64,000 bases of DNA. Source: Streptomyces coelicoflavus (lineage in GTDB: Bacteria > Actinomycetota > Actinomycetes > Streptomycetales > Streptomycetaceae). Position 1 is the stretch's first letter. Each line of letters begins with the position of its first letter. Shown one piece after another: positions 48,501 through 60,500 of this stretch. The position numbers and the translations under genes are program-made. Under the pieces are notes generated by a model. The model ran no database searches and was not told where the DNA came from. It was given only the letters and a program-made list of their open reading frames with translations. The stretch covers positions 558,001 to 622,000 of the forward strand of contig NZ_BEWB01000002.1 of assembly GCF_003112555.1 (NCBI RefSeq). Direction: 5' to 3'.

Positions 48501-51500
48501 GCCCCCTGGACCACCACCGGGGCCGACGCGGCGGTCGCCCGCTGGGCCGCCGCCGCGACCGGCGCCACCGTCATCCTGGTCGAGGAGAACGGCACCGCCC
48601 ACACCTACCCCGGCCCCGGCGGGGACGACGGCCCGCACCTGCGGCTGCGCCGCCGCGGCGGCGACTTCGTGCCGCTGATCGAGCGCACCCCGGCCCCGCG
48701 TCCGGGCCGGGAACGCGGACCGGACCCCGAGGAGGCGTTCGGTCTGGACACGCTGTCCGGCGCGGCGGGCCCCGGCCGCCACGACGCGCCGGGCAGCCTC
48801 CCGGAGGGGACGAGCCGCGCCGCCGCACCGGCCGAGGCCCGGGAACGGGTCGGGACCGGCCCCGTGACGCTCCCAGCGTCCACCCCGCGGGCCGGCCCGG
48901 ACGGCGCGGTCCCGCCGCCACGGCCCGGCCGCCGTCCGATGACCACCGTGCAGGAGGCCTCCGACGAGTCCGAGGACTCCGACGCCGAGTCTTCGTCCGA
49001 CTCCGACTCCGACGACTCCACCGACGGGAACGAGCGGCCGCCCTGGGCCGACACCGGATGGCTGAACACCGTCTTCGGCCCCCGGTGGGACACCGTGCCC
49101 GTCGACCGGCTCAGGGAGACCTCCCAGGCGCTGTACGAGCTGGTCGAGGCCGAGGCCGGCGCGGACCGGGCACCGCAGGCCCCGTACCGCGCCCTGAACC
49201 GGGTCGCCCGTCAGGTCCTGCACCTGCCCGGCGACGCCCGGCCGGGCCCCGCCGACCACCAGCTCCTCGGTTCCCTGGCGCTCGACGCCTCCTCGGACGA
49301 CCTGGAGACCACCGACGACCTCTCCCGCTACTTCGTCGAGCGGCAGATCGAGACCGGACGCGGCGCCCTCGACGAGGGCACGCTGCTGCACGACACCGCC
49401 GGCGCGGCCGCCGGACGCGACTTCGGCAGGACGGGGCAGCCCGCCCCCGCCCCCGGCTCCTACCTCCTGCGCGGCACCGGCCGGGTCGTCGAACGGCCCG
49501 CGCCGTGGCACAACCCCTACACGGTCGTCGCCCGGGCGGTCGACGGAGCCGTCGAGGTCTCCCTCATGCCGGGCCGGACCTTCCGGGTGACCCGCCTCGA
49601 CGAACTCGCGATGCTCATCTCCTACGACGACCGGCGGCCCCGCGGCGCGGACGTCGTCCTGGCCCTGCCCCCGCACATCGCCGAGCCCCTCGCCGTCCTC
49701 GTCGCCGGCACCACGGGCCGGCGCGTCTGGCGCCCCGAGGCACCGGTCACCGTGGCCACGCACCCCACGGCGGGATCCCGCCTCGCCCTGGACCTGCGCG
49801 ACGGCGACACCGGCGCGGGCTGGGTGCCGGTCGACCCCTCGGAGCAGGACGGCCTCCCGGGGGCCCGCGACCTGAGCAGCGACGACGAGAGCGACGCCGG
49901 CCACGACGACGACAGCGAGCGCTCCAGCAGCGACGGCGACGCGGAGTTCGACCGCCTCGCCGACGAACTCGTCCTCGAACGACGGATCGACGCACGCCGC
50001 ACCCGGCCGCTGATCACCCGCGACTACGGCGTCATCGACAAGCGCGGCACCGGCGTCCTGTTCACCCGGCCGCTCCCGCGCCGCGTCGCCGAGGTACCCG
50101 TCGGCGACGGCACCGGCGACGGCTCCGACGCGCTGCTCCTGCCGAGCCAGGACCACGGCACCGTCCCGATGGCCGACCGGCCGCCGCTGCACGTCTCCGA
50201 GGACCGCACCCTGGCCCTGCCCGCCGACGGCGAGCACACGACCGGCCGCGGCCGCCAGGTGTACGCCACCCGTGCGGCGATCGACGCCTCCTCGGCACGG
50301 CTGGCCGCCGCGGGGGCGGGCCTGCGGCTGAAGGCCGACGAGTCGACGGGCGTCCTGCTCCCGCGCGAGGACGGCTCGTACGGCGACCCCCTGTTCCGCG
50401 TCGAGCCCGAGTTCCTCACCCCGTCCGGCGCCTCGGAGCACGCCTTCACGCGCGACTTCGCCCAGATGCTGGCCGGCACCGGGTCCGCGCCCCTGTCCCA
50501 CGCCGCCTTCCGCGGTCCCGCCGGCGACGCCGTCGCCACCGCCCCCGTGAACGGGCAGCACGGCCGCGAGGTCACCGGCACCCACCACCTGGCCGAGGCC
50601 CTGGCGGAGGTCGCCGAGGGCACCCGCCCCGCCGACGAGGTCACCCCGCGCTGGGCCGCCCGCCAGACCGGCCGCGACCCGCGGTTCACCGGCGGGGTCG
50701 TCGGCGCCCCCACCCCCGGCGAGCGCTACGGCGGCGCCCTGAGCCACGTACCGGCGGACAACCCCCGGCGCGGTCCGCTGGCCGCGGCCGCGCGGCGCAT
50801 CGGCGTCAACGAGCACGCCTGGGCGGGCGTCGGCGAGGGCTATCTGGTCCAGTCGGTCAGCACCACCAACGACAGCGGCGCGCAGTTGTTCACCCACAAC
50901 CACGCCAAGCCCGGCGACCGGGTCGGACCGCACGCCCCGTACCACTTCGCGCAGGTCGTCCTCGCCAGCGAGGACGGCACCCACCAGATCACGCTGGAGA
51001 ACGAGACCCACTCCCGCGGCCCGGTCACGGACGCCGAACTGGACGCGATCGTCGAGGACAACCTCGACCGGCACGGCGGCGACGGCCTGCGACGGCTGGC
51101 CGAGGCCGCCGAGCGGCGCCTGGCCGAGACCGGGCGCGCGGGCGCCGACGCGGAGCAGACGGCCCGCCCGACCGGCCTCGCGCGGGCGGCCAGGGCCCTG
51201 GCCGAGGTCCACGAAGCCGAGCAGATCCCGTTCTACTTCGACGAGGACCGCCCCGAACACGCCCTGGCGCTGCGCGAGGCGGAACGGGCGCGCGCCCGCG
51301 CCAGGGAGGCCGTCCGGGCCGTCGCGCCGCTGCCCGACCCCAAGGACCTGTGGTTCTTCCGGGCGTACAGCAAGCGGCCGGGGGAGTCGGCGCACGAGGT
51401 CAACGCGGCGCTGCTGTCGCAGGAGGCGCCCGCGACGGCCAACCCGCTGACGCTGGTGGTCCTGCACGGCCACGCCCCGCGCCCCCACCAGCGGACGATC

Positions 51501-54500
51501 CGCTTTGCCCGCGAGCAGCACGGCCTCCCCGCGGACGCCGACGGCACGATCGACGCCCTGGCCCGGACCCTGGCCCGCACGGGCCTGTGGAACCGCGCCC
51601 ACGGGCTGCCGGCGCCGGCGGTCACCGTCACCGGGCACGGCAACCGCTCGCAGGCCGTCGCCCGCAAGCGGGCCGAGGCCGTCCGCGGGGCGCTCGGCGC
51701 CCGGCTCTCCCGGATCCTCGCCGCGTCCCAGCAGGGGAGCACCGGCACCCCCCTCGCCGTACGGGACTTCGAGCTCACCCTGGAGGCCAAGCGGGTGCGC
51801 GGGGCCACGGACCCCGACGCGGGACGCGTGGTGAGCGTCGACATCGACGACCACCGCCGGGCCGCGCCCACGACGCCCGCCGCCACCGCGGTCCCGCGCC
51901 CGACGGCCGGTGCCCCGGCGGCCGCGCGGCTCGCGGCGCCCGGCCCCGGGGAGACCGCCTCGCACGAGGGGACCGCCTCGCACGAGGAGACCGGCCCCGC
52001 GCGGACCGCGTCCCCCGCCGGTTCCGCCGCCCGCGCGCGCAGCCGCTCCCCGCAGCCGGGCCCGGAGCAGCGGAACAGCGCCGCGCCGCCGTGGGTCATG
52101 GCGCGCATCCGCTACGCCGAGGAGTCCCTCGCCTTCGACAAGCGGCTGGGCGAGTACCTGGCCGAGCGCGAGGCCGTCGTCGCCGAGTACCGGAAGATGG
52201 CGAACGCGGCGTGGAAGGCGGCGCGCGAGCGGCACCCCCGCAGCCTCGACGTGTTCGGCGACACCAGCAAGTACAAGGCCGGCGTCGTCGGCACCTCCCG
52301 CCAGGCGCTGCAGCAGGTGCTGCGCGGCGGCAACCTGCGCGAGCTGGTCGCGCTGCTCTACGAAGGCATCTCCAGCGACTTCGTGCCCTCGATGCTCGGC
52401 GGCCGGGAACAGCAGCCCCCAGAGATCGCCGAGGAGCGGCCCAGCCGACGGCAGCACGAGAGCCACGCCGAGTTCGAGCGGCGCGCCAAGGAGATCCTCG
52501 CCCGGCCGGACCTGGACGCCGGGCAGAAGAGGGCGGCGGTCGAGGAGCTGGAGCGGTCGGTGACGATCGGCACCCGCCCGCAGGACGCGCGCCCGCCGCT
52601 CAGCGAGGCCGAGCGGCGCTTCGCGGTCAACGAGCACGGCCTGACCTGGCTGCCGGCGACGTCCCTGTACGACCTCGCGATGAGCGCCGGCTTCCAGCAG
52701 CGTTCGGAGGCGTCCGGCGGCCTCGTGGCGACCGGCACCGCCGGATCCACGTACCGCTTCATGCTGCACGCCGCCCGGATGCGGGAGCAGTGGGGCGTCG
52801 ACCTCGACCTCGGCCTGATCCGGGCCGGCATGCTGGCCGTCTCCCTCACGGTGGACCACCACACCTTCCACGAGGTGATGCGCGGCGCCCAGCTGGCACT
52901 GAACGACGTGCCCGGCCACGACCCGGCCCTGGATTACACGGACAACTGGGGCCGCTACTGGAACATCCACCCCTTCGGCGAGCAGGAGCTGCGGGAGAAC
53001 GTCGCCCGCGACGGGCGGTTCCCCGACGAGCACGCCCGGGCCCTGCTCGACGCACTCGAAGGACGGTCCCTCCCGCCGGCCCGGACCGGTACCGGCCTGC
53101 CGCACCGCCCGGCACCGGCGCGCCCCATCCACACCCGGCCCGCCACCACCGGCCTCAACCGCCCCCGCCCCCGCTCCCAGCCCCAACCGCAGTCGCAGCC
53201 CCAGTCGCAGCCCCGGCCGCAGGCGCCGGACCGCACGGTGCCGCACCGCACCAACCCGCTCGACGCCCCCGCGACCGGCCCCGGGTCCTCCCCGGGCGTC
53301 GGCACGCTCCAGGACGTGACGTCCGACGAGGCCGAGCGGCACCGCGAAGGGCTCCTGGACGCGCTGTACGGCCTCGGCGCCCTCGGCGACGTCGACCGGG
53401 AACGGGCCGCCGACGCCCTGGAGCGGCTGGACCGGCTGCGGGTGGCCGACCCCGCGCTGCGCGGCGGCTTCCTGGACCTGGACGCGATGGTCCGCCGGGT
53501 GCTGCTGCTCGACCCCGCGGAGCCGGTGAACGCCGCGGCCCGCGGCGCCCTGGTGCGGCTGATGACGGTCCCCTCGTCGGCGCGGGTGGTCTCCCCGGCC
53601 GCGCTGTCCGCCCACTACCTGGCCCACCGCGGCGCCTTCCACCCCGACTTCCGGATCACCGACGCCCAGGGCCGCCCGCGCGGCCGGAACTGGACCGGCC
53701 GCGCCCTGCCGGCCGACTTCGACGCGGACGGCACCGGCCGGGTCCGGCGCACCCCCGACGGCACGACCGCGGACAGCGGCGCCGAGGACGCGCCGTGGCG
53801 TCCCGCGCCGGGCGACCCCGGCCCGTACCTCGTCCTGACCGCCGGCCGGGGCGAGGGGACCGTGGTGCGCGGGCTCGGCGGGTTCTCGCGGTCCGTGCCG
53901 CCCGAGGTGCTGTACGAACTGATGGCCCTCGACCGGGACCTGGCCGGCCGTCCGGGCGCGGTCCTGCTCCATGCCGAACGGCCCGGCGCCGCGCCCCCGG
54001 ACCTGCCGCGCGGTCTGGCCGACCGGCTCGGCCGCGAGGTGTGGGCCGCCACCGGCCGGGCGGGCATCGGACACCTCCCGAGCGGCCCGGACCGTTCGAG
54101 GCTCCTGCTCCTGGACGACGAGGGACGGGCGCCCCGCGGCCAGTGGATCGTCAGCGCGCCCGCCCTCGCGGCCGACGGACCCGCGAGGACGGCGGACGAC
54201 CGGGTCACCGCCGTCCCCGTCGCCCACGACGGGCACCGGTCCACCGGCTACCTCTCGATGGACCTCGCCCAGGAGCCGGACGGCGGCTGGTCCCGGACGC
54301 TGGAACACAGCCGCCTCGGGTCCGTCACCTCCTACACCCACCTGCGCAGCGGCTACGACCACGGCAGCACCCCCGCCCCGCTGCCCTGGGTGCGACTCGG
54401 CCTGCCGGCACCGTACTTCCCCAACAACCACGGGGCGCCGGGCAGCGTCGTGTGGCACACCCCGCAGGGTCCGCGGGAGGACGACGGCCCGCGGTTCGCC

Positions 54501-57500
54501 CGGACCCTCGCCCGCCGCCGCAGCCTCGCCTCGCTCGCCCCCGGACACCCCGTGGTGCCGCTCATCTGCTACGCCGCGGCCCGCCCCGGCATCGGCGGCG
54601 TCCTCGGGGGCGACGTCGGCGGACCGCTGCCGTTCGTGCCCGATCCCCTCGCGGTCGTCGCGACCGGCCAGCACATGGCCAACGAGACGGGCCGCACCGT
54701 GTTCGCGACCGTCCTGTCGAACTCGGTCGGCCCGTCCCGGCACGACGACCCGCAGTCGTACGTCAACCTCCTGACCGACGCCCGCGGCCGCGCCCACCCG
54801 TGGGTCATGTTCCGGCCCGAGCCGGCCGGTGACGCGCTAGACCTGCGGGCCCGCACGGCCGGCCTCCACACGGGGGCGGGACCCGTCCCGGAACCCGTGC
54901 GCGAGCGGACCCTGCGCCTCGTGCGGGCGCTGCGCGAGGTCTTCGGCCCCGAGGCCGACGAGAGCGCCCCGTACCCGCGACTGTTGCGCGGCATGGGCGC
55001 CCTCGACCTGATGCACCGGGCGGACCCCGCCCTGAACCGCGACGGGGCACGCCGGTTCACCCTGGACCTGTACGAGCAGATCCTCGCCCGGCACCGCTCG
55101 GCCGGGCACGCCCCGGGTCCGGTACCGCCCGTCACGGCGGACGACCACCGCCGCCTGCTCACCGAGGCCGCCACCCGCCTCGACGCCGGCCGGCCGGGCC
55201 CCCTGGGCGACTGGCTCGCCCTGCCGCACCTGGCCCACCTGCTGGCGGGCCTGCCCGCGTCCCCGCAGCGCGAGCACCTGGCCCGGCAGATCCTGGGACT
55301 CGACGCCACGGCGCCGGTGGGCGAGAGCGAACTCTCCCGGCTGGTGTGGGCGTCGTTCAAGGTCGCCCTGGTGACGAGCCGGGTGGACCGGGGCGCGTTC
55401 GCCGCGGCGGTGCTGCACCTGCCCGCCCCCGACCCGGCGCGGTTCGGCGAGGCGGTGACCGTGGCGCGGCAGGCGGTGGCCGTCGGCCGCGACCCGCGGC
55501 GGATCCACGAACTGGCCGCCCACCACCTGGAGCGGCAGGGCGTCCTGGCGCCGCCGCGGCTCCTGACGAACGCCGACGGCACGGCGTGGGGCCGCGCACT
55601 GGACGGCACCCACCGGCCGCCGGGCACCTTCGACCCGAGCGTGGTCACCCTCCTCGGGCACGGACCCGACGGCTCCCTGGTCCCGGTCGGCAGCGAGCCC
55701 GCGCCCTGGGCGGCGCAGCCGGGCCGCCCGGCCCCCTTCGTCTACGTCGCCGACGGCGACGCCGACGGGCTGGTGCTGCCGGGACCGGTGCCGGCCGCGG
55801 TGCCGGCCCGGCAGTTCGGCGAACTGGTCTTCCGCGACGCGGTGCTGCTCGGCATGGCCGGCCACACCGAGGTGGTCGCGGTGGTCCCGCACGGCAGCCC
55901 GGCCGGGACCCGGCCGTCCGCGGGCGGCCTCCCCGACGAGGGCGCCCGCAACTCGGCGCGCAACTGGTGGGCCACCCGCGGTGCCGCCACCCTCCACCAC
56001 GATCCGGCGACCGGCACGTACACCGTCGCGATGCTGCCCGGCCCCGACGGGCAGCCGGCCCCGACGGGCACCTGGGACCGGACCGCCCGTCCCAAGGGCG
56101 ACCCGGAGGGCCCCGCCACGGACCCCGCCGCTTTCGCCGCCAACTCCGCTGCGGCGCGGGGGGCGGACCGGCCGGCGCAGCCCGTCACCGAATCCGCCGA
56201 CGCCACCGCCGTCGACACCGCCGACACCACTGCCGGGGCCACCGCCGGGGCCACCGGCGAGGCCTGGGGTGTCCACGCGCGGGCCCTGTCCGCACTGGGC
56301 GCCGCGACCGACGCGGCCGCGACGACGCAGCGGACCGGCGGTGACGAGGCCGCCGTCGCGGACGCCCGGGCGGAGGCCGACGCGGCGCGCCGCCGGCTGG
56401 AGGACGCCGAGGCGCGGCTGCGGGCCCTGGGCGTCGCCCCGGAGGCACTCGGCGCGGCCCGGCGGGCCCGGTGGGAGAGCGGGGAGAGCGGTGAGAGCGC
56501 CGGGGTCCCGTCCGTCCCGGGGGACGCCGAGGCCCGCCGCCGGACCGCGGACCGGGTGACCGAGGCGGACCTGCCGTCCGCGACACCGCCCCCGGCCGAG
56601 GACGAGACCGTCGGCCTCGGCGAGCTGGAGGCGGCGGGGATCACGCCCTCCGTCGGCCAGCGCACCGAGATGATGCTGCGCGGCGACGACTGGCTGCCCG
56701 CGTCCGCGCTGACCCCGCTCGACCTGGCCCGCGTCCGGATGACCGGCCCCGGCCCCTGGACGGCCGCGTCGGAGACGGCGGCCGCGAACGCCGCGCGGCG
56801 GCTGTGGGCGCGGGCGTACGCCGGCTTCGCGGACGCGGTGCCCGAGGGCACGGACGAGGCCGAGGCCTCCCGCGCCTGGGCCGCGGCCGTCGTCCTGGTC
56901 CTGCCGGCCGAGCCGCACGACGTACTCGCCGACTCCCGCTACGCGGGCGAGGACTTCCGCGACGCCGTGCGCCGGGTCGCGGACCGGGTGCTGACCGGGG
57001 GAACGGACGCCTGGTCCGCCGCCGGACCGGCCGACACCCTGCGCCGGGAGCTGGGCCTGCGCCCGCGCTGGACGACGCCCGGCCCCGACGCGCGGACCAC
57101 GGCAGAGGACCCGACCGCGGCGACGGCGACGGACCCGCCCGGGACGCGGTGGCGGGCGCCCGCGGCCCAGTCGGGGGCGGGCACCGACATGGCCGACACG
57201 GACAAGACCGACACGGACATGGCCGACACGGATCTGCCCGACGACGGCAGGGCGTTCCCGGACGGCCGTGCCCCGGACTCCACCGGCCTCCCCGGCTTCG
57301 ACCCGTCCGTGCTGGACGGCCTGGACGGCCTAGACGGCATGGACGGCATGGATCTCGACCGGATCGGCGTCACCGATCTCGAGGTCCCCGACTCCGGCTT
57401 GGGCGACTTCGACTTCACCGGCTTCGACTTCAGCGGTGTCGACTTCACCGGTGTCGACTTCGCCGACGTGGACCTCGGCGACTTCGGCCTCACCGGAGCC

Positions 57501-60500
57501 GACGTCACCGGTGACGCTCCGGTCCCCGTCGGCACCGACCCGTCCGGCGACCCGCCCGGCACACAGCCGCCCGCCCCGGCCCCCGCCCCGGCCGCGCTGG
57601 AGACGGCCGGAGGGCAGACGGTGTTCGCCGCGCCGGTCACCGCCGCGCCCGCGAGGCCGCTCGCACCCCTGCCCCGGCTGAGCCTCGTGGCCTTCGACCC
57701 GGCCGGGACGACCCCCTCGGCCGACGCCCGCGAGGGCGTCGCACGGCTGGCGAGGCGCGTGGCCCGGGCCGGCCTGCGCAACCGGCGCGCGGGGGTGCCC
57801 CTGCCGAAGGTCGACATCGCCGGGTACGGCGCCGACGCGCGGGGCGCCGGTACGGCGCAGCAGCGGGAGCACGACGCCCGGCGGCGCGGCGACGAGCGCG
57901 CACGGACGGCCCGCGAACTGTTCACCCGGGAACTGGACGCCGCCCTGGACACCCTCCAGGACCGGCTCCCCGCGGGACGGCCGCGGCTCACCGCGAGGGA
58001 CTTCACGGTCACCTCGCGCGGCCGCGCACGGCTGCCCGGCGGGACGGCCACCACGGCGCCGGCCCTCCGGGTCGGCCGTACGGAGCTGGGCCGGCAGGCC
58101 ACGATCGCCATCGGCTCGCCGGGTCACGCGGCGGCCGTGGAGGTCCTGGACGCGGCGCGCCGCGACGACCCGGTGCTGCGCCCGGGACGGTTCGAGGCGG
58201 ACGCGGTCGCACGGCGGGTGCTCCGCCTGGCGCCGTACGTCCTCGTCGACCCGGAGATGCGCAGGGACCTGTACGCGATGGTCCGGCGGGCGGCCGAGGC
58301 CGGGCGGGCGTCCGGCGTGGCGGCGCTCACCGCGTTCCACCTCGCGGAGGAGGGCGTCCTCGCGGCCGACCGCACCCGGCACCTCGCCATCGGCGGGACG
58401 CGCGTGCCCGGCCTGAACTGGACCGGCCCCGAGGCCGCCGAGCTGAACGGCCTGCTCGTGGAGGAGATCCCGACCGACGGCACGGGCACCGTCGCGCCCC
58501 CGCCGGTCCCGGGCACCCCCCTGGGCACGACGGACCTCGCCCCGTGGCCCTGGGACGCGACCCCGTACGCCGTCCTCGCCGAGGGCGGCCACGACAGGGT
58601 GACCGCGGCACTGCCCGACGGGACGACGCGCGACCTCGACGCCGACGCGTTCGCCGAACTGGTCGCGGCCGACCCGGCGTTGCGGTCCTTGCCGGACGCG
58701 ACGCCGATCGTGCTGGCCGTGCCGTTCGCCGGAGACCGGTACCTGGACCTGCCGCGCACGCTCGCGGACCGCACCGGCCGCACCGTGTGGGTGCACACCG
58801 GAGTGGCGCGGCGCCACCCCGACCCGGCCTCCGGCACCACCGTCGCCGTGCTCCGGCGCAGCGGGAAACCGCACGGCTCCTGGCTCGCGGTCGCCCCGGG
58901 CCTCGCCCCCGGGGCCGACGACTCGGCCCCGGCCTGGCACCGCGACGTCCTGAGCCAACCCGTCGTCAGCGACCTGACCGGGCGGCAGATCGGCCGCAGC
59001 CTGCACGACGACGGCGAACTCGTGGAGCGCGAGGACCACTTCGGCCGTCTCGACCGGATGACGGTGTACGCCCACTACAACCCGGCCACCCGCACGTACT
59101 CCGCGAAGCTCCCGCTGGAGGACCCCGGGCCCAAGGACAAGGCGTACCACCTGGCGGGCCACGGTCTGCCCGGCCGGCTGCTGCTCCCGCTGGCCGGCGG
59201 CGGATCGAGGCCGGCCGGCCGGCACGAGGCGGGGGAGTGGCTGCGGCGGCGCAAGAGCCTGTCGAGCCTGCCCGAGGACCACTGGATCGACCTGGTGGTC
59301 TGTCACTCCTCGGCCCCCCGGGACAGCGCCACGCAGGACCGCCCGCCCGCCGGCGGCCTCTTCCGCGCCGCACCGTTCGCCGCCGACCCGCTCGCCGACG
59401 ACGCGGTTTCGCTGGGGCAGCACCTCGCCAACGTGACGGGACGCACGGTGCGCCTCTCGCACGACGTGCAGGGCGCCGGCACGCACGGCGACGACCCCGC
59501 ACGCCTGCTGTGGACCGACGTCCGCGGACGCCGCTGGTGGTGGGAGACCAGCCGTCCGGAGCCGGGCGAGGCCGAGCTGGACCGGCTGGCGGCCCGGGCC
59601 GGTCTCCCGGGAGAGCCGTCGCCGGCCGGCCGGGCCGCGACCCTGCGCCTGGTCCGGGCCCTGCGCCGCGTCCTCGGACCCGACGCGGAGGACGCCGCCG
59701 ACCACCCGGACCTGCTCCGCGGCGCGGCCGCGCTGGACGCCATGCGCGACGCCGACCCGGTCCTCGGCCCGGCCGGGCCCTTCTCCCTCGACCTGCTGCA
59801 CCGGGTCGTCGCGGCCCACCCGTCGGCCGCCTCCGGAGTGGACCGTGCCGCCGTCCGCCGGGTGCTGAACGCGGCCACGCAGGCGTGGCGGGCCGCGCCG
59901 GGCGCGCCGTTGAGCCGCTTCGTGAGCCTGCCCGCACCGCACACCGCGGCCCGCTGGCTCCAGGACTCCGCGACGGTGGACGCGACGGCCGTGGCCGCGC
60001 TGGGGCTCACCGGCCCAGAGGACGTGGGCGCCGCCGAGCGGGCCCGCGTGTTCTGGGCCCGCGTCAAGGCGGTGGAGACGCTGGCCGCGGCCGGACCGGA
60101 CGCGCTCACCAGGAGGGTGCTCCACCTCGACCCGGCCCTCGACGTGGACGGCGCCGGGCACGAGGCGGCCCTGGTCCTGCTCACCCGGGGCTTCGCGGCC
60201 GGCCGCGACATGGCCGACCCCGACGCGGCGGCCGCCTACGCCCTGGAGACCGGCGGTGCCTTCGACTGGACCGCGACGCTCACCACCATGGGCACGGAGT
60301 CCGGCGGCGGGCGCGACTGGCGGGACACGGCGACGCTGCTGCCCGAGGTGGGCAGGGTCAGGACCCCGGCCGGACTCGCCGACGCGCCGTGGGCCGGCCC
60401 GGACGGCCACGGCGGGAACCGGCCCGTCCCGTACCTGGTGGCGGCCCACGTCGACCTCCAGGACGGCGCCCGCCTCCAGGTGAGCACCGGCGGCACCCTC

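Noticed and set aside
47289-54797. A 2,502-codon antisense open frame (and similar ones at 41292-47162 and 57330-63872)
   Set aside because: Absence of stops on the opposite strand is expected from GC-rich third positions. Composition is Val/Gly/Arg/Ala-rich with no domains, and no ribosome-binding site or promoter supports them.
47084-54832. A 2,582-codon plus-strand open frame overlapping the giant gene in another frame
   Set aside because: Its translation is monotonous Arg/Pro/Gly/Ala, the signature of a shadow frame in high-GC coding DNA. The giant frame over the same bases has normal composition and recognisable motifs.
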